From Dehalococcoidia bacterium (GTDB lineage Bacteria > Chloroflexota > Dehalococcoidia > UBA2979), in the NCBI GenBank assembly GCA_029941115.1, contig JAPYRK010000009.1, positions 1-64,000 of the forward strand: a stretch of DNA of 64,000 bases, in the 5' to 3' direction. The position numbers were made by a program, and so were the translations under genes. The notes below the pieces were generated by a model. That model had not been told where the DNA came from. It searched no databases and saw only the letters and a list, made by a program, of their open reading frames with translations. This document shows, piece after piece, positions 20,052-28,427 of this stretch; the first letter of the stretch is position 1, and each line of letters begins with the position of its first letter.

Positions 20052-21554
20052 CTAATGACTGATAAGTATTGTCTGAGCGGTAACATCGATAGTAATTTCA
20101 ATTTCACCCTCTACAATTTTCCAGTCAAGATCCGAATTCGAAGTGATTGCACAAGTGTCTGGACTGATGTTGCTTACTCGAAAGCTCGTGCGCTCGCCCT
20201 GCACACTGGGAATGCCATCATCCGTTGATATGACGAGTATTCGGTTCTCTGAATCATAACTAGCCTGAGATAAAGAAATATTCGGGAAATCAACCCCATG
20301 AACCGTCGGCTCATCAAACTTCTTTAAATTTGGTTGTTCGAAAAGCTTTGCCCATGCGCCAGCTGAACCGGCTTCAGCATAGGCCATGATGGCATTGGGT
20401 TGGCCACGTGGGTAAATCTCATTTAAGCCAAATCCCCAAGTGAATTCACCTGACTCAGGATTCCAAGTGGGTTCATAGTTCGCGTCAGCATACGAAATCA
20501 AATTACTATAGAGTAAATCTTTTCCAAACTCTCTCGCGAGAGCAGCAGTCCTCACCAAAGAACTCACGCCCCGCTCGCCGTTAGGAATAGTGACTGACTC
20601 TGACCAACCAAGCTGGTCCACCATGTTTTCAAATAATATCGCAGTGTCTTCTCGGTGCTGTGCTGCCGTGTGAAAGTAAAGTAGAGATCCACTCGCGCTA
20701 GGACCAACGTGGTGATAATCAATCACTGGGTCATAATATAAGGTCTGAGAATCAGGCGGATTCCCCGCTTCGAAAGGTATGTAGACCCGCTTCGTGTATT
20801 CCCACCAATCGTTGTAGATCGAGTGAGTCGAGCCGTCGAATAAAATATCATACAGTCTCAAACCGAGACCAGCTGCGCCCAGTCACGTGGGCCATATCTT
20901 AGTGTTTTCTCAGTGCGGACCTTCCGGATTTTGCTCCCACTGTTCTTGAAGAAAATGAGCCATTTTCTCATGAGTCCAAGCGAATGTATTCTCCCCGTCA
21001 CGAACAATGTCAAAAGGTTCATTCCACTTAGGATCGCCAGAGACATATCTGTGTAATCCCATCACGACAAGGAACCAACCTCGATAAAATAAATTCCCGT
21101 CCGCACCTACCGGATCCATTTGGAGTCCCCATGGTTCAACACCATTAGCCGTCCAGCCGGGTACATCGTAGTCATTGACCAGGTGTTCGGGAAGTAGTCG
21201 CTGAAAGGCTTCGGGATACTTACCTCTGCGTGGATCTTCTCCGATTTGGTCTAACCAATCCTTGGCAGCCCAATACCCAGAATATCTCTGCACAATCTCA
21301 TCCAGAATCGAGCCATAGACTTCACGCCATGCTGGCGTAGTCTCGGCCATCAAAGCAACTGAATAACTAGACTCAAACAGATCAAATCTATGCCATGAAG
21401 TAGTCGGCTCTCCCGTTCGATTGTCCCAATGATCGTGTGGCTTACCCTCTTTATTCCAGTTGTCCGGAGTGTGGGCTTTTCTATACAAATACCTAAGCCA
21501 GCCTCGTGAACGTTCACTCAGGATAGGGAAATCTTTAGCCAATTCCTGTTGCAT
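20052..21554 (-). CDS. Candidate double-selenocysteine linalool dehydratase/isomerase-family protein
   Basis: Read through two in-frame TGA codons (20912-20910 and 20885-20883) this is one 500-residue protein; read conventionally it is two ORFs (20910-21554 and 20052-20861) in the same frame. The joined sequence resembles the linalool dehydratase/isomerase (LDI) family: DPVGADGNLFYRGWF and HRYVSGDP in the first part, GLRLYDILFDG just after the second TGA, then FGLNEIYPRGQPNA (about residues 374-387) and FDEPTVHGVDFP. In characterised LDI two catalytic Cys lie nine residues apart and the first is followed by Glu. Here the TGAs (residues 215 and 224) are also nine apart and the first is followed by GAA (Glu). 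No other stop interrupts the frame. I infer Sec at both positions. The alternative is a pseudogene with two nonsense changes. LDI-family enzymes dehydrate or isomerise tertiary or allylic alcohols; substrate here unknown. Confidence 0.75.
20853..20871 (-). promoter_or_regulatory. SECIS-like hairpin after the second in-frame TGA
   Basis: On the minus strand TGGTCTC (20871-20865) pairs with GAGACTG (20859-20853) around loop GGTTT. Five pairs are Watson-Crick (GTCTC/GAGAC) and two at the base are G-U wobbles. The loop starts 19 bases after the TGA at 20883 and opens with GG followed by T, matching the G-rich loop start of bacterial SECIS elements. It does not overlap the first hairpin. Not verified by folding software. 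Confidence 0.55.
20877..20892 (-). promoter_or_regulatory. SECIS-like hairpin after the first in-frame TGA
   Basis: On the minus strand GCCCA (20892-20888) pairs with TGGGC (20881-20877) around a six-base loop CGTGAC. The stem is five perfect pairs, four of them G-C. The loop begins 23 bases after the TGA at 20910 and has G as its second base, as expected of bacterial SECIS elements. The second TGA (20885-20883) lies inside this loop. Not verified by folding software. Confidence 0.5.
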
Positions 21555-21582
21555 TATCGGGCTTACCTTACGCGTATTTTTT

Positions 21583-21598
21583 CTACATCAAAGTGTAG
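21583..21598. promoter_or_regulatory. Inverted repeat between divergent genes, possible operator
   Basis: CTACA and TGTAG form a five-base perfect dyad with a six-base spacer, located in the 86-base gap between the minus-strand LDI-family gene and the plus-strand YeiH-like gene. A repressor site controlling both directions is possible. The arms are short, so chance occurrence is also likely. Confidence 0.25.
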
Positions 21599-21640
21599 TA
21601 CATCAGACAGTTCTCTATATTCGTAGTACGCTCTTCTCTC

Positions 21641-22690
21641 ATGAGTGTCACAGAAATCGACAAACAAAACGGTGCGCCGACATGGCTCAAAAAAAACTCT
21701 ACAGGACTGATTACCTGTCTCGTGATTGGAGCAATAGCTTGGACTATCGCAGAAGTTGAGAAATCAATAATCGATCGGGCTGTCATTGATGCCTTAGTTA
21801 TTGCAATTGTCCTTGGGGTCATCGCCAAGAACCTGCTACCTCTACCCTCAGCTGTAGTCCCCGGCAGCAAGTTCGTCTCGAAACAAGTTCTTGAAGCCTC
21901 AGTGCTACTGCTGGGCGCGAGTGTGGCACTACAAGATGTCACCTCGTCTGGGATTTCATTGATACTTCTCATTGTCGTTGCGGTATTTGGTGGACTTTCA
22001 GTTGCCTGGATTGTTGGTCATAAACTTCTAGGATTGAGCTCGCGTCTTGCTGTATTGGTGGGAGTCGGCAATTCAATATGCGGGAATTCAGCAGTTGCAG
22101 CAGTCGCACCAATAATCAAAGCAACGCCAAACGAAGTCGCTGCAGCTATTGGAATAAGTGCCATACTCGGTGTTGGACAGATTTTACTGCTCCCGCTATT
22201 TGCACCTGCGCTAAATCTCACCAATATAGAATATGGAATATTAGCGGGGATATCTGTATACGCGGTTCCACAAGTCGTCGCTGCATCCTTTGCTGTTTCA
22301 CCTCTTTCCGGACAGACAGGAACATTGGTTAAACTCGTCCGAGTCCTATTTCTTGGACCCATGATCATCTTGCTTGGCATTCTTCATCGCGATGCAGAGA
22401 ATTCCTCGTCCCTGAAGGAGAAAATTAAAACCTACGTACCGTGGTTTGTCGCAGGATTTCTTTTACTGACTGTACTTAGAACGACTGACGTTATATCACA
22501 AGATTTGGGATTGCAAGCTCGGGGACTGAGTAAGCTTCTTTTTATAGTCGCGATGGCTGGACTCGGGCTTGGTGTAGATGTCAGAGAGGTTGGAGCTGTG
22601 GGTGCACGAGTCGCATTAACAATACTCGCCACCATGTCTTTCATGATCGCGCTGGCACTAGTCGGAATTCCTATCTTGGATTTAGGTTAA
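21641..22690 (+). CDS. YeiH-family (UPF0324) membrane exporter
   Basis: A 349 aa integral membrane protein with about 10 hydrophobic segments. The sequence GVGNSICGNSAVAAVAPII is the family hallmark, and VLEASVLLLGASV fits too. YeiH-family proteins (PF03601) are annotated as putative sulfate exporters or transporters of sulfonate breakdown products; experimental support is limited. It is divergent from the LDI-family cluster with an 86-base gap, so common regulation is possible. Confidence 0.9.
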   Translation: MSVTEIDKQNGAPTWLKKNSTGLITCLVIGAIAWTIAEVEKSIIDRAVIDALVIAIVLGVIAKNLLPLPSAVVPGSKFVSKQVLEASVLLLGASVALQDVTSSGISLILLIVVAVFGGLSVAWIVGHKLLGLSSRLAVLVGVGNSICGNSAVAAVAPIIKATPNEVAAAIGISAILGVGQILLLPLFAPALNLTNIEYGILAGISVYAVPQVVAASFAVSPLSGQTGTLVKLVRVLFLGPMIILLGILHRDAENSSSLKEKIKTYVPWFVAGFLLLTVLRTTDVISQDLGLQARGLSKLLFIVAMAGLGLGVDVREVGAVGARVALTILATMSFMIALALVGIPILDLG

Positions 22691-23059
22691 TTAACTCACA
22701 GCTCGTGACTTAAATTTCCAGGCACCGTCCTGTTTAACCAAAGTGTCGTTATAAGTCAAACTAGCGAGTACATCACCACCACGCATTAGATTTAGATAGC
22801 AGCAAAGCTGTGCTTCACTTTCATCTCCGTCGATTACAAGATTATTTACCCAGTGCCGGGTTCCCGGCATCTTTTCAGTAAAACCACTTGCAAAATCACT
22901 CAACTCATCTGTGCCGGCCGCTTGCCCACTGGCTGAGTGGAAAGTTCCATCTTGAGTGAATGTCGAGGCCCATACTGGCCCGTTGCCAGAATCAATAGCT
23001 TGGTTATACCGCGACACCAATTCGTTAATTTCAACCCTGTCTGCACTCGTTAATGACAT
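22691..23059 (-). CDS. SnoaL/NTF2-like protein
   Basis: A 122 aa cone-shaped NTF2-like/SnoaL-like domain protein: an N-terminal helix with ELVSRYNQAIDSGN, then WASTFTQDGTFHSASG and the strand-rich C-terminal half ending KQDGAWKFKSRAV. Members act as small hydratases, isomerases or dehydratase-like domains; the substrate is unknown. GAGGAG lies upstream of the ATG. It is 35 bases downstream of an SDR gene on the same strand and may work with it. Confidence 0.8.
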   Translation of the reverse strand: MSLTSADRVEINELVSRYNQAIDSGNGPVWASTFTQDGTFHSASGQAAGTDELSDFASGFTEKMPGTRHWVNNLVIDGDESEAQLCCYLNLMRGGDVLASLTYNDTLVKQDGAWKFKSRAVS

Positions 23060-23094
23060 AATCTTTTACTCCTCATCCCTGTTTATTATAATGA

Positions 23095-23925
23095 TTACTC
23101 AACCGGATATTGATTTTGGATCTCAGCGGCTGTCAGTCCAACCCAGTCGCTAAACACGAGTTCATCATAGAGGATTTGTCCTGTTACTTGGTCTGAGGAT
23201 TGCTCACAAATCCATACCGCTGCATCGCCAATAATCTTGCCACTCATTCTCCAGCCTGTATAGTCCGGATCTCCTCCCTTTGTCCGAAAGAAGTGTCCAC
23301 CCTCTGACCAAATCGGCAAATGGGGGGAAAGGGCGTTTACTGAGATATTCCTGTCGCTTAGCTCCGCGGCGAGACCCTGGGTGAATCGTTCGAGTGCCGC
23401 TTTTGTGGTGCCATATGCTGAACCCTCAGCCCTCGGTGAATCATAAGGGCCTGCCCCGGGGCCAATCGCTGCACGAGAGGAAATGTTAATAATGTGACCT
23501 GATCCTGACTCCTCAAATACCGGAACAATTGCCCTCGCCATAAGGAACGGGCCCAAAACGTTCACTTTAAAAATTAAATCCCAATGCTTAACTTGTAGGT
23601 CAGCTATACCACCGGGTATCAAAATCCCAGCATTATTCACCACGATGTCTATCCGGCCAAATTTTTCTATAGTTCCCTCGATAGTATTCTGAATATCAAC
23701 TTCACTCGTCACATCACAACGCATTGACGAAGCAATTCCACCCTGTGCTTCAATATCAGCAACAGTTGTAGCTAGACTTCCCGGAATATGTGAGTCCGAG
23801 TCGTTTTCAGTTCTTGCAGTCACCATCACAGACGCCCCCGACATAGCCAAGCTCGCGGCTATATCTTTCCCAAGTCCTCTGCTCGCTCCCGTAACTAGCG
23901 CAACTTTTCTCTCAAGTGATCCCAT
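23095..23925 (-). CDS. Short-chain dehydrogenase/reductase
   Basis: A 276 aa NAD(P)-dependent SDR. It carries the Rossmann glycine motif TGASRGLGKDIA, the NNAG motif, the catalytic Ser region INISSRAA and the YxxxK pair in YGTTKAAL. It oxidises or reduces an unknown alcohol/ketone. A GAGGT ribosome site precedes the ATG. It is followed by the NTF2-like gene and is divergent from the acyl-CoA dehydrogenase gene at 24026. Confidence 0.9.
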   Translation of the reverse strand: MGSLERKVALVTGASRGLGKDIAASLAMSGASVMVTARTENDSDSHIPGSLATTVADIEAQGGIASSMRCDVTSEVDIQNTIEGTIEKFGRIDIVVNNAGILIPGGIADLQVKHWDLIFKVNVLGPFLMARAIVPVFEESGSGHIINISSRAAIGPGAGPYDSPRAEGSAYGTTKAALERFTQGLAAELSDRNISVNALSPHLPIWSEGGHFFRTKGGDPDYTGWRMSGKIIGDAAVWICEQSSDQVTGQILYDELVFSDWVGLTAAEIQNQYPVE

Positions 23926-23956
23926 AAAACGTACCTCTGACTTACTAATTTCTCGA

Positions 23957-23986
23957 CACTGTATCAGTCAACAGTCATCTACAGTG
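23957..23986. promoter_or_regulatory. Inverted repeat between SDR and acyl-CoA dehydrogenase genes
   Basis: CACTGTA (23957-23963) and TACAGTG (23980-23986) are perfect inverted arms separated by 16 bases, so their centres are 23 bases (about two helical turns) apart. The element lies in the 100-base gap between two divergent genes, a natural place for an operator of a dimeric regulator. No regulator gene is adjacent. Confidence 0.35.
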
Positions 23987-24025
23987 ATTTTTGTTACACT
24001 CCTCTCATCATCATGGAGGATTTCA

Positions 24026-25204
24026 ATGGACTTTAACTTTACAAGCGAGCAAGAATCATTTAGAAGTGAAGTGCGTAGCTTTATCGCGGAAAACTTGCCT
24101 GTACAAACTACTGACGTGTCCGATGAAGGAATGTACGACCAAAACAAATTTGATGAGCGCCTTCAATTTCAAAAAGCTATGGCGACAAAAAAATGGAACA
24201 CGATGGCTTGGCCTAAAAAGTTTGGCGGCCTTGAAGCGCCTCATTGGCAGCAAATGCTTCTCAACGAAGAAATGGCTTATAACCGCGCTCCAAGTGGAGG
24301 GAATCATGGTATCAATTGGGTAGGTCCTGCTTTGATGCTTGTTGGAAGTGAAGAACAGCAAAAAGAACACCTCAACAAGATTGCGAACGCCGATGATGAT
24401 TCGTGGTGGTGCACATTCTATTCGGAACCAGGCGCCGGAAGTGATCTAGCAGCCCTGCAAACACGTGCAATCCAAGACGGAGACGAATTCGTAGTTAATG
24501 GGCAAAAAATATGGACATCCGGTGCGCATAGATCCAATTGGGGTTGGCTTGCTGCACGAACAGATCCAGATGCACCAAAACACAGAGGGATCTCGATGTT
24601 CCTTCTTGATCTTGAAACACCTGGCATTACGATCCGACCATTAATCAACATGGGCGATGAGCACGGATTCAACGAAGTGTTCTTTGAAGATGTGCGACTA
24701 CCAAAGAAAAATCTCGTGGGAGAACAAGACCGTGGCTGGTACCATCTTGCCGTCGCGCTCGACTTTGAACGATCTAGCATCGCGGGATTCTCCGGAAGTC
24801 GAAAAACTGTTGAAGACCACATTCAATTTGCCGATGATAACCCTCATAAAATTGAGCAGAATCCAGATGTCCGATTGGAATACGCCGACAGGATGATTGA
24901 AATCGAAATTGGGACCAATTTGGCGTATCGAATCGTTCATATGCAAACAAATGGCATCATCGCCAACTACGAAGCATCCGCAGCAAAACTATTTAGTTCC
25001 GAACTAAATCAAAGAATCGCGCGCACTGGATCGAAAATGCTAGGACTTGAGAGCCTTATGCGTCCACAGGAGCCGAGAGCTCCGCTCGGTGGGGCAATCG
25101 GACAATCATATATAACCAGTGTTTCATCAACAATAGGAGGCGGCACCTCTGAAATTCAAAGGAACATCGTAGCAACTCGAGGCCTTGGCTTACCTCGTGG
25201 TTAA
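24026..25204 (+). CDS. Acyl-CoA dehydrogenase family protein
   Basis: A 392 aa flavoenzyme that introduces a double bond into an acyl-CoA. It shows the N-terminal helical domain (MDFNFTSEQESFRSEV), the FAD/substrate signature YSEPGAGSDLAAL, and the C-terminal GGTSEIQRNIVATRGLGLPRG. The frame opens further upstream, but the ATG at 24026 follows GGAGG and begins the canonical N-terminus. It closely resembles the second copy at 41701 in its start and end motifs, so the two are paralogs. Substrate unknown. Confidence 0.93.
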   Translation: MDFNFTSEQESFRSEVRSFIAENLPVQTTDVSDEGMYDQNKFDERLQFQKAMATKKWNTMAWPKKFGGLEAPHWQQMLLNEEMAYNRAPSGGNHGINWVGPALMLVGSEEQQKEHLNKIANADDDSWWCTFYSEPGAGSDLAALQTRAIQDGDEFVVNGQKIWTSGAHRSNWGWLAARTDPDAPKHRGISMFLLDLETPGITIRPLINMGDEHGFNEVFFEDVRLPKKNLVGEQDRGWYHLAVALDFERSSIAGFSGSRKTVEDHIQFADDNPHKIEQNPDVRLEYADRMIEIEIGTNLAYRIVHMQTNGIIANYEASAAKLFSSELNQRIARTGSKMLGLESLMRPQEPRAPLGGAIGQSYITSVSSTIGGGTSEIQRNIVATRGLGLPRG

Positions 25205-25225
25205 CTTATTGAATCTCTGGCCGCT

Positions 25226-25723
25226 GTGAAAACTGTCGGCGAGGCATCTCGTTTGGTTCAAATGACCGATCAACTGTTGAGTGAAATACTTGACAGTCTG
25301 GCGGATATGTCCGAAGAAACTCTGAATATGAACTTGGATATCCCTGAAGCAAATTCACTCTACGTGCTTGCTAGGCATGTTCTAGGAAGCGTCGAGGAGT
25401 GGGGACTTTATTTTGGAACTGGATACCAAGTCCAACGTGATCGAGATTCTGAGTTCGTGGCATCAGGTCAAATCAATGAATTGATTGAATATAAAAATTC
25501 TTGGATGCCTCTGCTTCAGGAACGTGCAGCAATGATTGAAAATGAGCAGTTAAACAATCAAGGCTGGAGACCAGAGCCGGACTACAAAAGTGGCTACCCC
25601 TTTGGGGCCGCATTGTCTATCGGTGACGCACTACTGCATACGGTCGACCATACAGCGGTTCACCTTGGCCATCTTCAGCTCACTAAACAATTAATCGAAC
25701 ATCAGGCTATTCGTAGACTTTAG
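25226..25723 (+). CDS. DinB-like protein
   Basis: A 165 aa putative four-helix-bundle protein of the DinB/YfiT superfamily. The three metal-ligand histidines are recognisable: one in VLARHVLGSVEEW and two in DHTAVHLGHLQLTKQL. Members include mycothiol- or bacillithiol-dependent transferases and metal-dependent hydrolases; the role here is unknown. The start is GTG 25226 or ATG 25262. It follows the acyl-CoA dehydrogenase by 21 bases and overlaps the convergent enolase-superfamily gene by 17 bases. Confidence 0.8.
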   Translation: MKTVGEASRLVQMTDQLLSEILDSLADMSEETLNMNLDIPEANSLYVLARHVLGSVEEWGLYFGTGYQVQRDRDSEFVASGQINELIEYKNSWMPLLQERAAMIENEQLNNQGWRPEPDYKSGYPFGAALSIGDALLHTVDHTAVHLGHLQLTKQLIEHQAIRRL

Positions 25724-26870
25724 ATGCCACTTTATTCTTTGCTATAAAGTCCCAGTCAAGCTTTACGCCCATTCCGTGGCCCGTCGGCACGGTAACGCAG
25801 CCGTCTGAATCAATTGCATCAAGCTCATCCTCATAGTCAATATAGACAGGCGGATTTGCACGCTTAATGCGTGGGTGAATTAATCCCATCTCGTAATAGT
25901 TACAGTTTCGAATAGCAGCCATAACATGTCGACGAGATGGACCGGGTGCATGTGGTTCAGCATCCAATCCAAATCCTTCGGCGGCGTGAGCTATTTTCAT
26001 CACACCTGTAATTCCTCCATCGTAGTCTGGATCAATTCGCAAAAAATCAGTTCCTCCAGCAATTACAAAGTCAACGTGTTGCTCCAAACCCCGAATATGT
26101 TCAGTCTGTAGCAAAGGCGTCCTAATTAGCTCACGAAGTTTCTTATGACCAAACGCCGAAACTCCACCATCTCTGTATGGGTCTTCAAGCCAATAATATC
26201 CGTATTCGTCGCAGGCCTTACCTACTTGCAAAGCATCCCCCCAAGTAAGTAAGCTGCTGGCTGGATCCAGCATGAGATCCATTTTGCCGCCCACTCTGTC
26301 TGCCACAACCTCTAGCAGTTTTATTCTTCGCTTGAGTGAAGATTCACGCCACCAATGAATCTTGTACGCCGGATAACCAAGTTCCAAGCATTGCTCCGCA
26401 AAGTCAGCATAGGCCTCCGGAGAACTTAATCCATCTGGCTGATCGTCTCCTACCATGGTGCTTGCATAAGCAGGTAGCTCCGTTCTGTATTCCCCAAGTA
26501 ACTGGTAAATAGGCGCTTCATGATATTTACCAGCTATGTCCCACAGAGCCATGTCTACCTGAGACATTCCCATTCGAGCCTGCTGCTTCAGTGCTTGCTT
26601 GGCGTCGTTGTAGAAAGCTTCTCTCGCCAGAGCATTTCGACCAAGTAACGCGTTGGCACACTGACCCACACCAGCCAACTCAGAGGCGTTACCACCCATA
26701 TACTCACCAGTTATCCCAATATCGGTAAAAACCTGCAACACACGTCCTACCGCGCTGTGCATTTTTCCTTTTTGATACACAGGAATACGCGTTTTCTCAT
26801 GAGGCGTGATATCAGGAACGTCGTACGTAAACTCAGTGATTTCTATCTTCGTAACTACTGGAACAGCCAT
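25707..26870 (-). CDS. Enolase-superfamily protein (mandelate racemase/muconate lactonizing group)
   Basis: A 387 aa TIM-barrel enzyme that abstracts a proton alpha to a carboxylate. The N-terminal capping domain is followed by the barrel, with a lysine in AYKIHWW, Mg ligands in LMLDPAS, YYWLEDPY and LLQTEHI, and a likely catalytic His in DAEPHAPG. This pattern fits sugar-acid dehydratase-like or mandelate racemase-like members. It is followed 18 bases later by a HpcH/HpaI aldolase gene's stop-to-start neighbourhood on the same strand, so together they may process a sugar acid or aromatic-derived acid. This family is strongly expanded in SAR202. Confidence 0.9.
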   Translation of the reverse strand: MAVPVVTKIEITEFTYDVPDITPHEKTRIPVYQKGKMHSAVGRVLQVFTDIGITGEYMGGNASELAGVGQCANALLGRNALAREAFYNDAKQALKQQARMGMSQVDMALWDIAGKYHEAPIYQLLGEYRTELPAYASTMVGDDQPDGLSSPEAYADFAEQCLELGYPAYKIHWWRESSLKRRIKLLEVVADRVGGKMDLMLDPASSLLTWGDALQVGKACDEYGYYWLEDPYRDGGVSAFGHKKLRELIRTPLLQTEHIRGLEQHVDFVIAGGTDFLRIDPDYDGGITGVMKIAHAAEGFGLDAEPHAPGPSRRHVMAAIRNCNYYEMGLIHPRIKRANPPVYIDYEDELDAIDSDGCVTVPTGHGMGVKLDWDFIAKNKVASKVYE

Positions 26871-26888
26871 GGGTGTCTTCTCTCTGGA

Positions 26889-27713
26889 CTAAACAGTCTC
26901 CAACGTATCGTCTAAATTTTCGTCCGTATTATCTGAACCTGAAACCGCACGAAGTTCCGCAAAATCACGACGCATTGCGGCCTGCATCAATCCGGCGTCA
27001 GTACTATGCATTACAAATCTTGCGCCTAGCTCGATTGCCGTAGTAGATGTCTCCAAAGTTTGCTGATGAATCATTACAGGGACACCGTGACTTTCTGAGG
27101 TCTGTATCACATTTTTAATTACATCAAGATATTTGGGGTTTGTTACCTCATCCGGGATACCAAGGGACGTAGTCATGTCGTTGGGTCCAATAAAGATTCC
27201 ATCAATCAAACCTACGTCAAGAATTTCCTCGAGACGATTATATGCGGGCTCGCTCTCAATACCGATTATGACGATAGTGTCCTCGTGTCGAGCGTCTAAA
27301 TACGACTTGGTTTTGTCGCTTGGGAATTCTCCGGTCGTGATTGCCCGAGTTAAGTACTCACCTTTTAGCGGGTGGTATTTAGCAGTTGCTACACATTCTC
27401 GGACTTCCTCAACTGTTTCACAGTATGGAACTAGAACGCCAGCAGCGCCCGCATCCAATGCCATAGCTACCCAGTGGGACATTGGAATCGGAATACGTAC
27501 GATCGGTGCTATGTCTATATCACGCAACATACGACATAGTTCCTGAATTTCCTTTCGGTCACGCGACCCATGCTCCGAATCAATTACGACAAAGTCCATC
27601 GTCGAACCCGCGAGCGAAGAGCGGAATCTAGTAACACCCATCGCCGAAAGCATGCATCCGAATACGCGACTTCCGCTACCCAAAGTCTTTTTTATATCAA
27701 TACCGTTCACCAC
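26889..27713 (-). CDS. HpcH/HpaI-family aldolase
   Basis: A 274 aa class II pyruvate aldolase or citrate lyase-like TIM barrel. It shows DFVVIDSEHGSRD, the metal region GIESEPAYN and FIGPNDMTTSLG typical of HpcH/HpaI and 2-keto-3-deoxy-acid aldolases. It would cleave a 2-oxo-hydroxy acid to pyruvate and an aldehyde. The start is GTG with GGAGGTG five bases upstream. It is upstream of, and probably co-transcribed with, the enolase-superfamily gene, a pairing typical of sugar-acid catabolism. Confidence 0.9.
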   Translation of the reverse strand: MVNGIDIKKTLGSGSRVFGCMLSAMGVTRFRSSLAGSTMDFVVIDSEHGSRDRKEIQELCRMLRDIDIAPIVRIPIPMSHWVAMALDAGAAGVLVPYCETVEEVRECVATAKYHPLKGEYLTRAITTGEFPSDKTKSYLDARHEDTIVIIGIESEPAYNRLEEILDVGLIDGIFIGPNDMTTSLGIPDEVTNPKYLDVIKNVIQTSESHGVPVMIHQQTLETSTTAIELGARFVMHSTDAGLMQAAMRRDFAELRAVSGSDNTDENLDDTLETV

Positions 27714-27782
27714 GCACCTCCAATAATTAAGTGAAGGGTAGCGTGTCTTTTATGAAGCGTCAGCGTTGCTCGTAGACAATTT

Positions 27783-28427
27783 TTAATTTGACGGAGTCAG
27801 AGCAAAGTCAAAAGGCCCGTACCGACCTATAACTTGTATCAGCGGTCCAATTCCAAAAGCAAACCATAATGTCCCTAATCCAATACTCCCACCCAAAAGA
27901 AATCCGCAGACAAGAACAACTATCTCTATAGATGTTCGTGCGAGAGCGATGGGAACACCTCGTTTTGCTAGTCCAGTCATCAAACCGTCACGTGGTCCCG
28001 ATCCCATATTTGCCCCGATGTAAAGGACTGTACCCAGAGCAACCAAAATTGGTCCGAACAGCATCATCATGAATCTAATGACCAGAAGATCGGGTGTAGG
28101 TAAAAGAAACACACCAAGGTCGATAGTTAATCCAATCACTAACGCATTTAAAACAGTCCCAAGCCCCGGACGTTCTTTGAGAGGCAGCCAAAGAAACATT
28201 ACAAATGCACTCACGACGATGCTGACGATTCCAACACTACTCATGTCGAGCTGGAACTGAAACAGATGCAGAGTAATATCAGTGCGCAGTGATATGCCCT
28301 GATGAAATACTTCCCAGGGACCCAGTCCTAATCTGCCTTCTAGCATCAAAGCGAGACCAAACCCAAATGACACTAGGCCCAGATTCAGTCGACCAAGTCT
28401 GGGAATTAATGCAGTTCGTTGAAACAT
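27783..28427 (-). CDS. YczE/YitT-type membrane protein
   Basis: A 214 aa polytopic membrane protein with about five or six hydrophobic segments. The sequence LEGRLGLGPWEVFHQG and the later GANMGSGPRDGLMTGL match the YczE/YyaS/YitT family. These are uncharacterised membrane proteins; some lie beside transcriptional regulators or biosynthesis genes. The start has AGGCGAG upstream. It is divergent from the metallophosphoesterase gene. Confidence 0.85.
   Translation of the reverse strand: MFQRTALIPRLGRLNLGLVSFGFGLALMLEGRLGLGPWEVFHQGISLRTDITLHLFQFQLDMSSVGIVSIVVSAFVMFLWLPLKERPGLGTVLNALVIGLTIDLGVFLLPTPDLLVIRFMMMLFGPILVALGTVLYIGANMGSGPRDGLMTGLAKRGVPIALARTSIEIVVLVCGFLLGGSIGLGTLWFAFGIGPLIQVIGRYGPFDFALTPSN

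Noticed and set aside
20052-20861. Reading 20052-20861 and 20910-21554 as two independent genes or as a frameshifted pair
   Set aside because: They share one frame; only two TGA codons separate them, the second part has no good start (a TTG inside the conserved GLRLYD segment), and together they give one normal LDI-family protein.
20883-20912. TGA recoded as tryptophan (alternative genetic code)
   Set aside because: TGA ends many other genes in the window normally, and Trp would not fit the conserved Cys positions. Only a local recoding is sensible.
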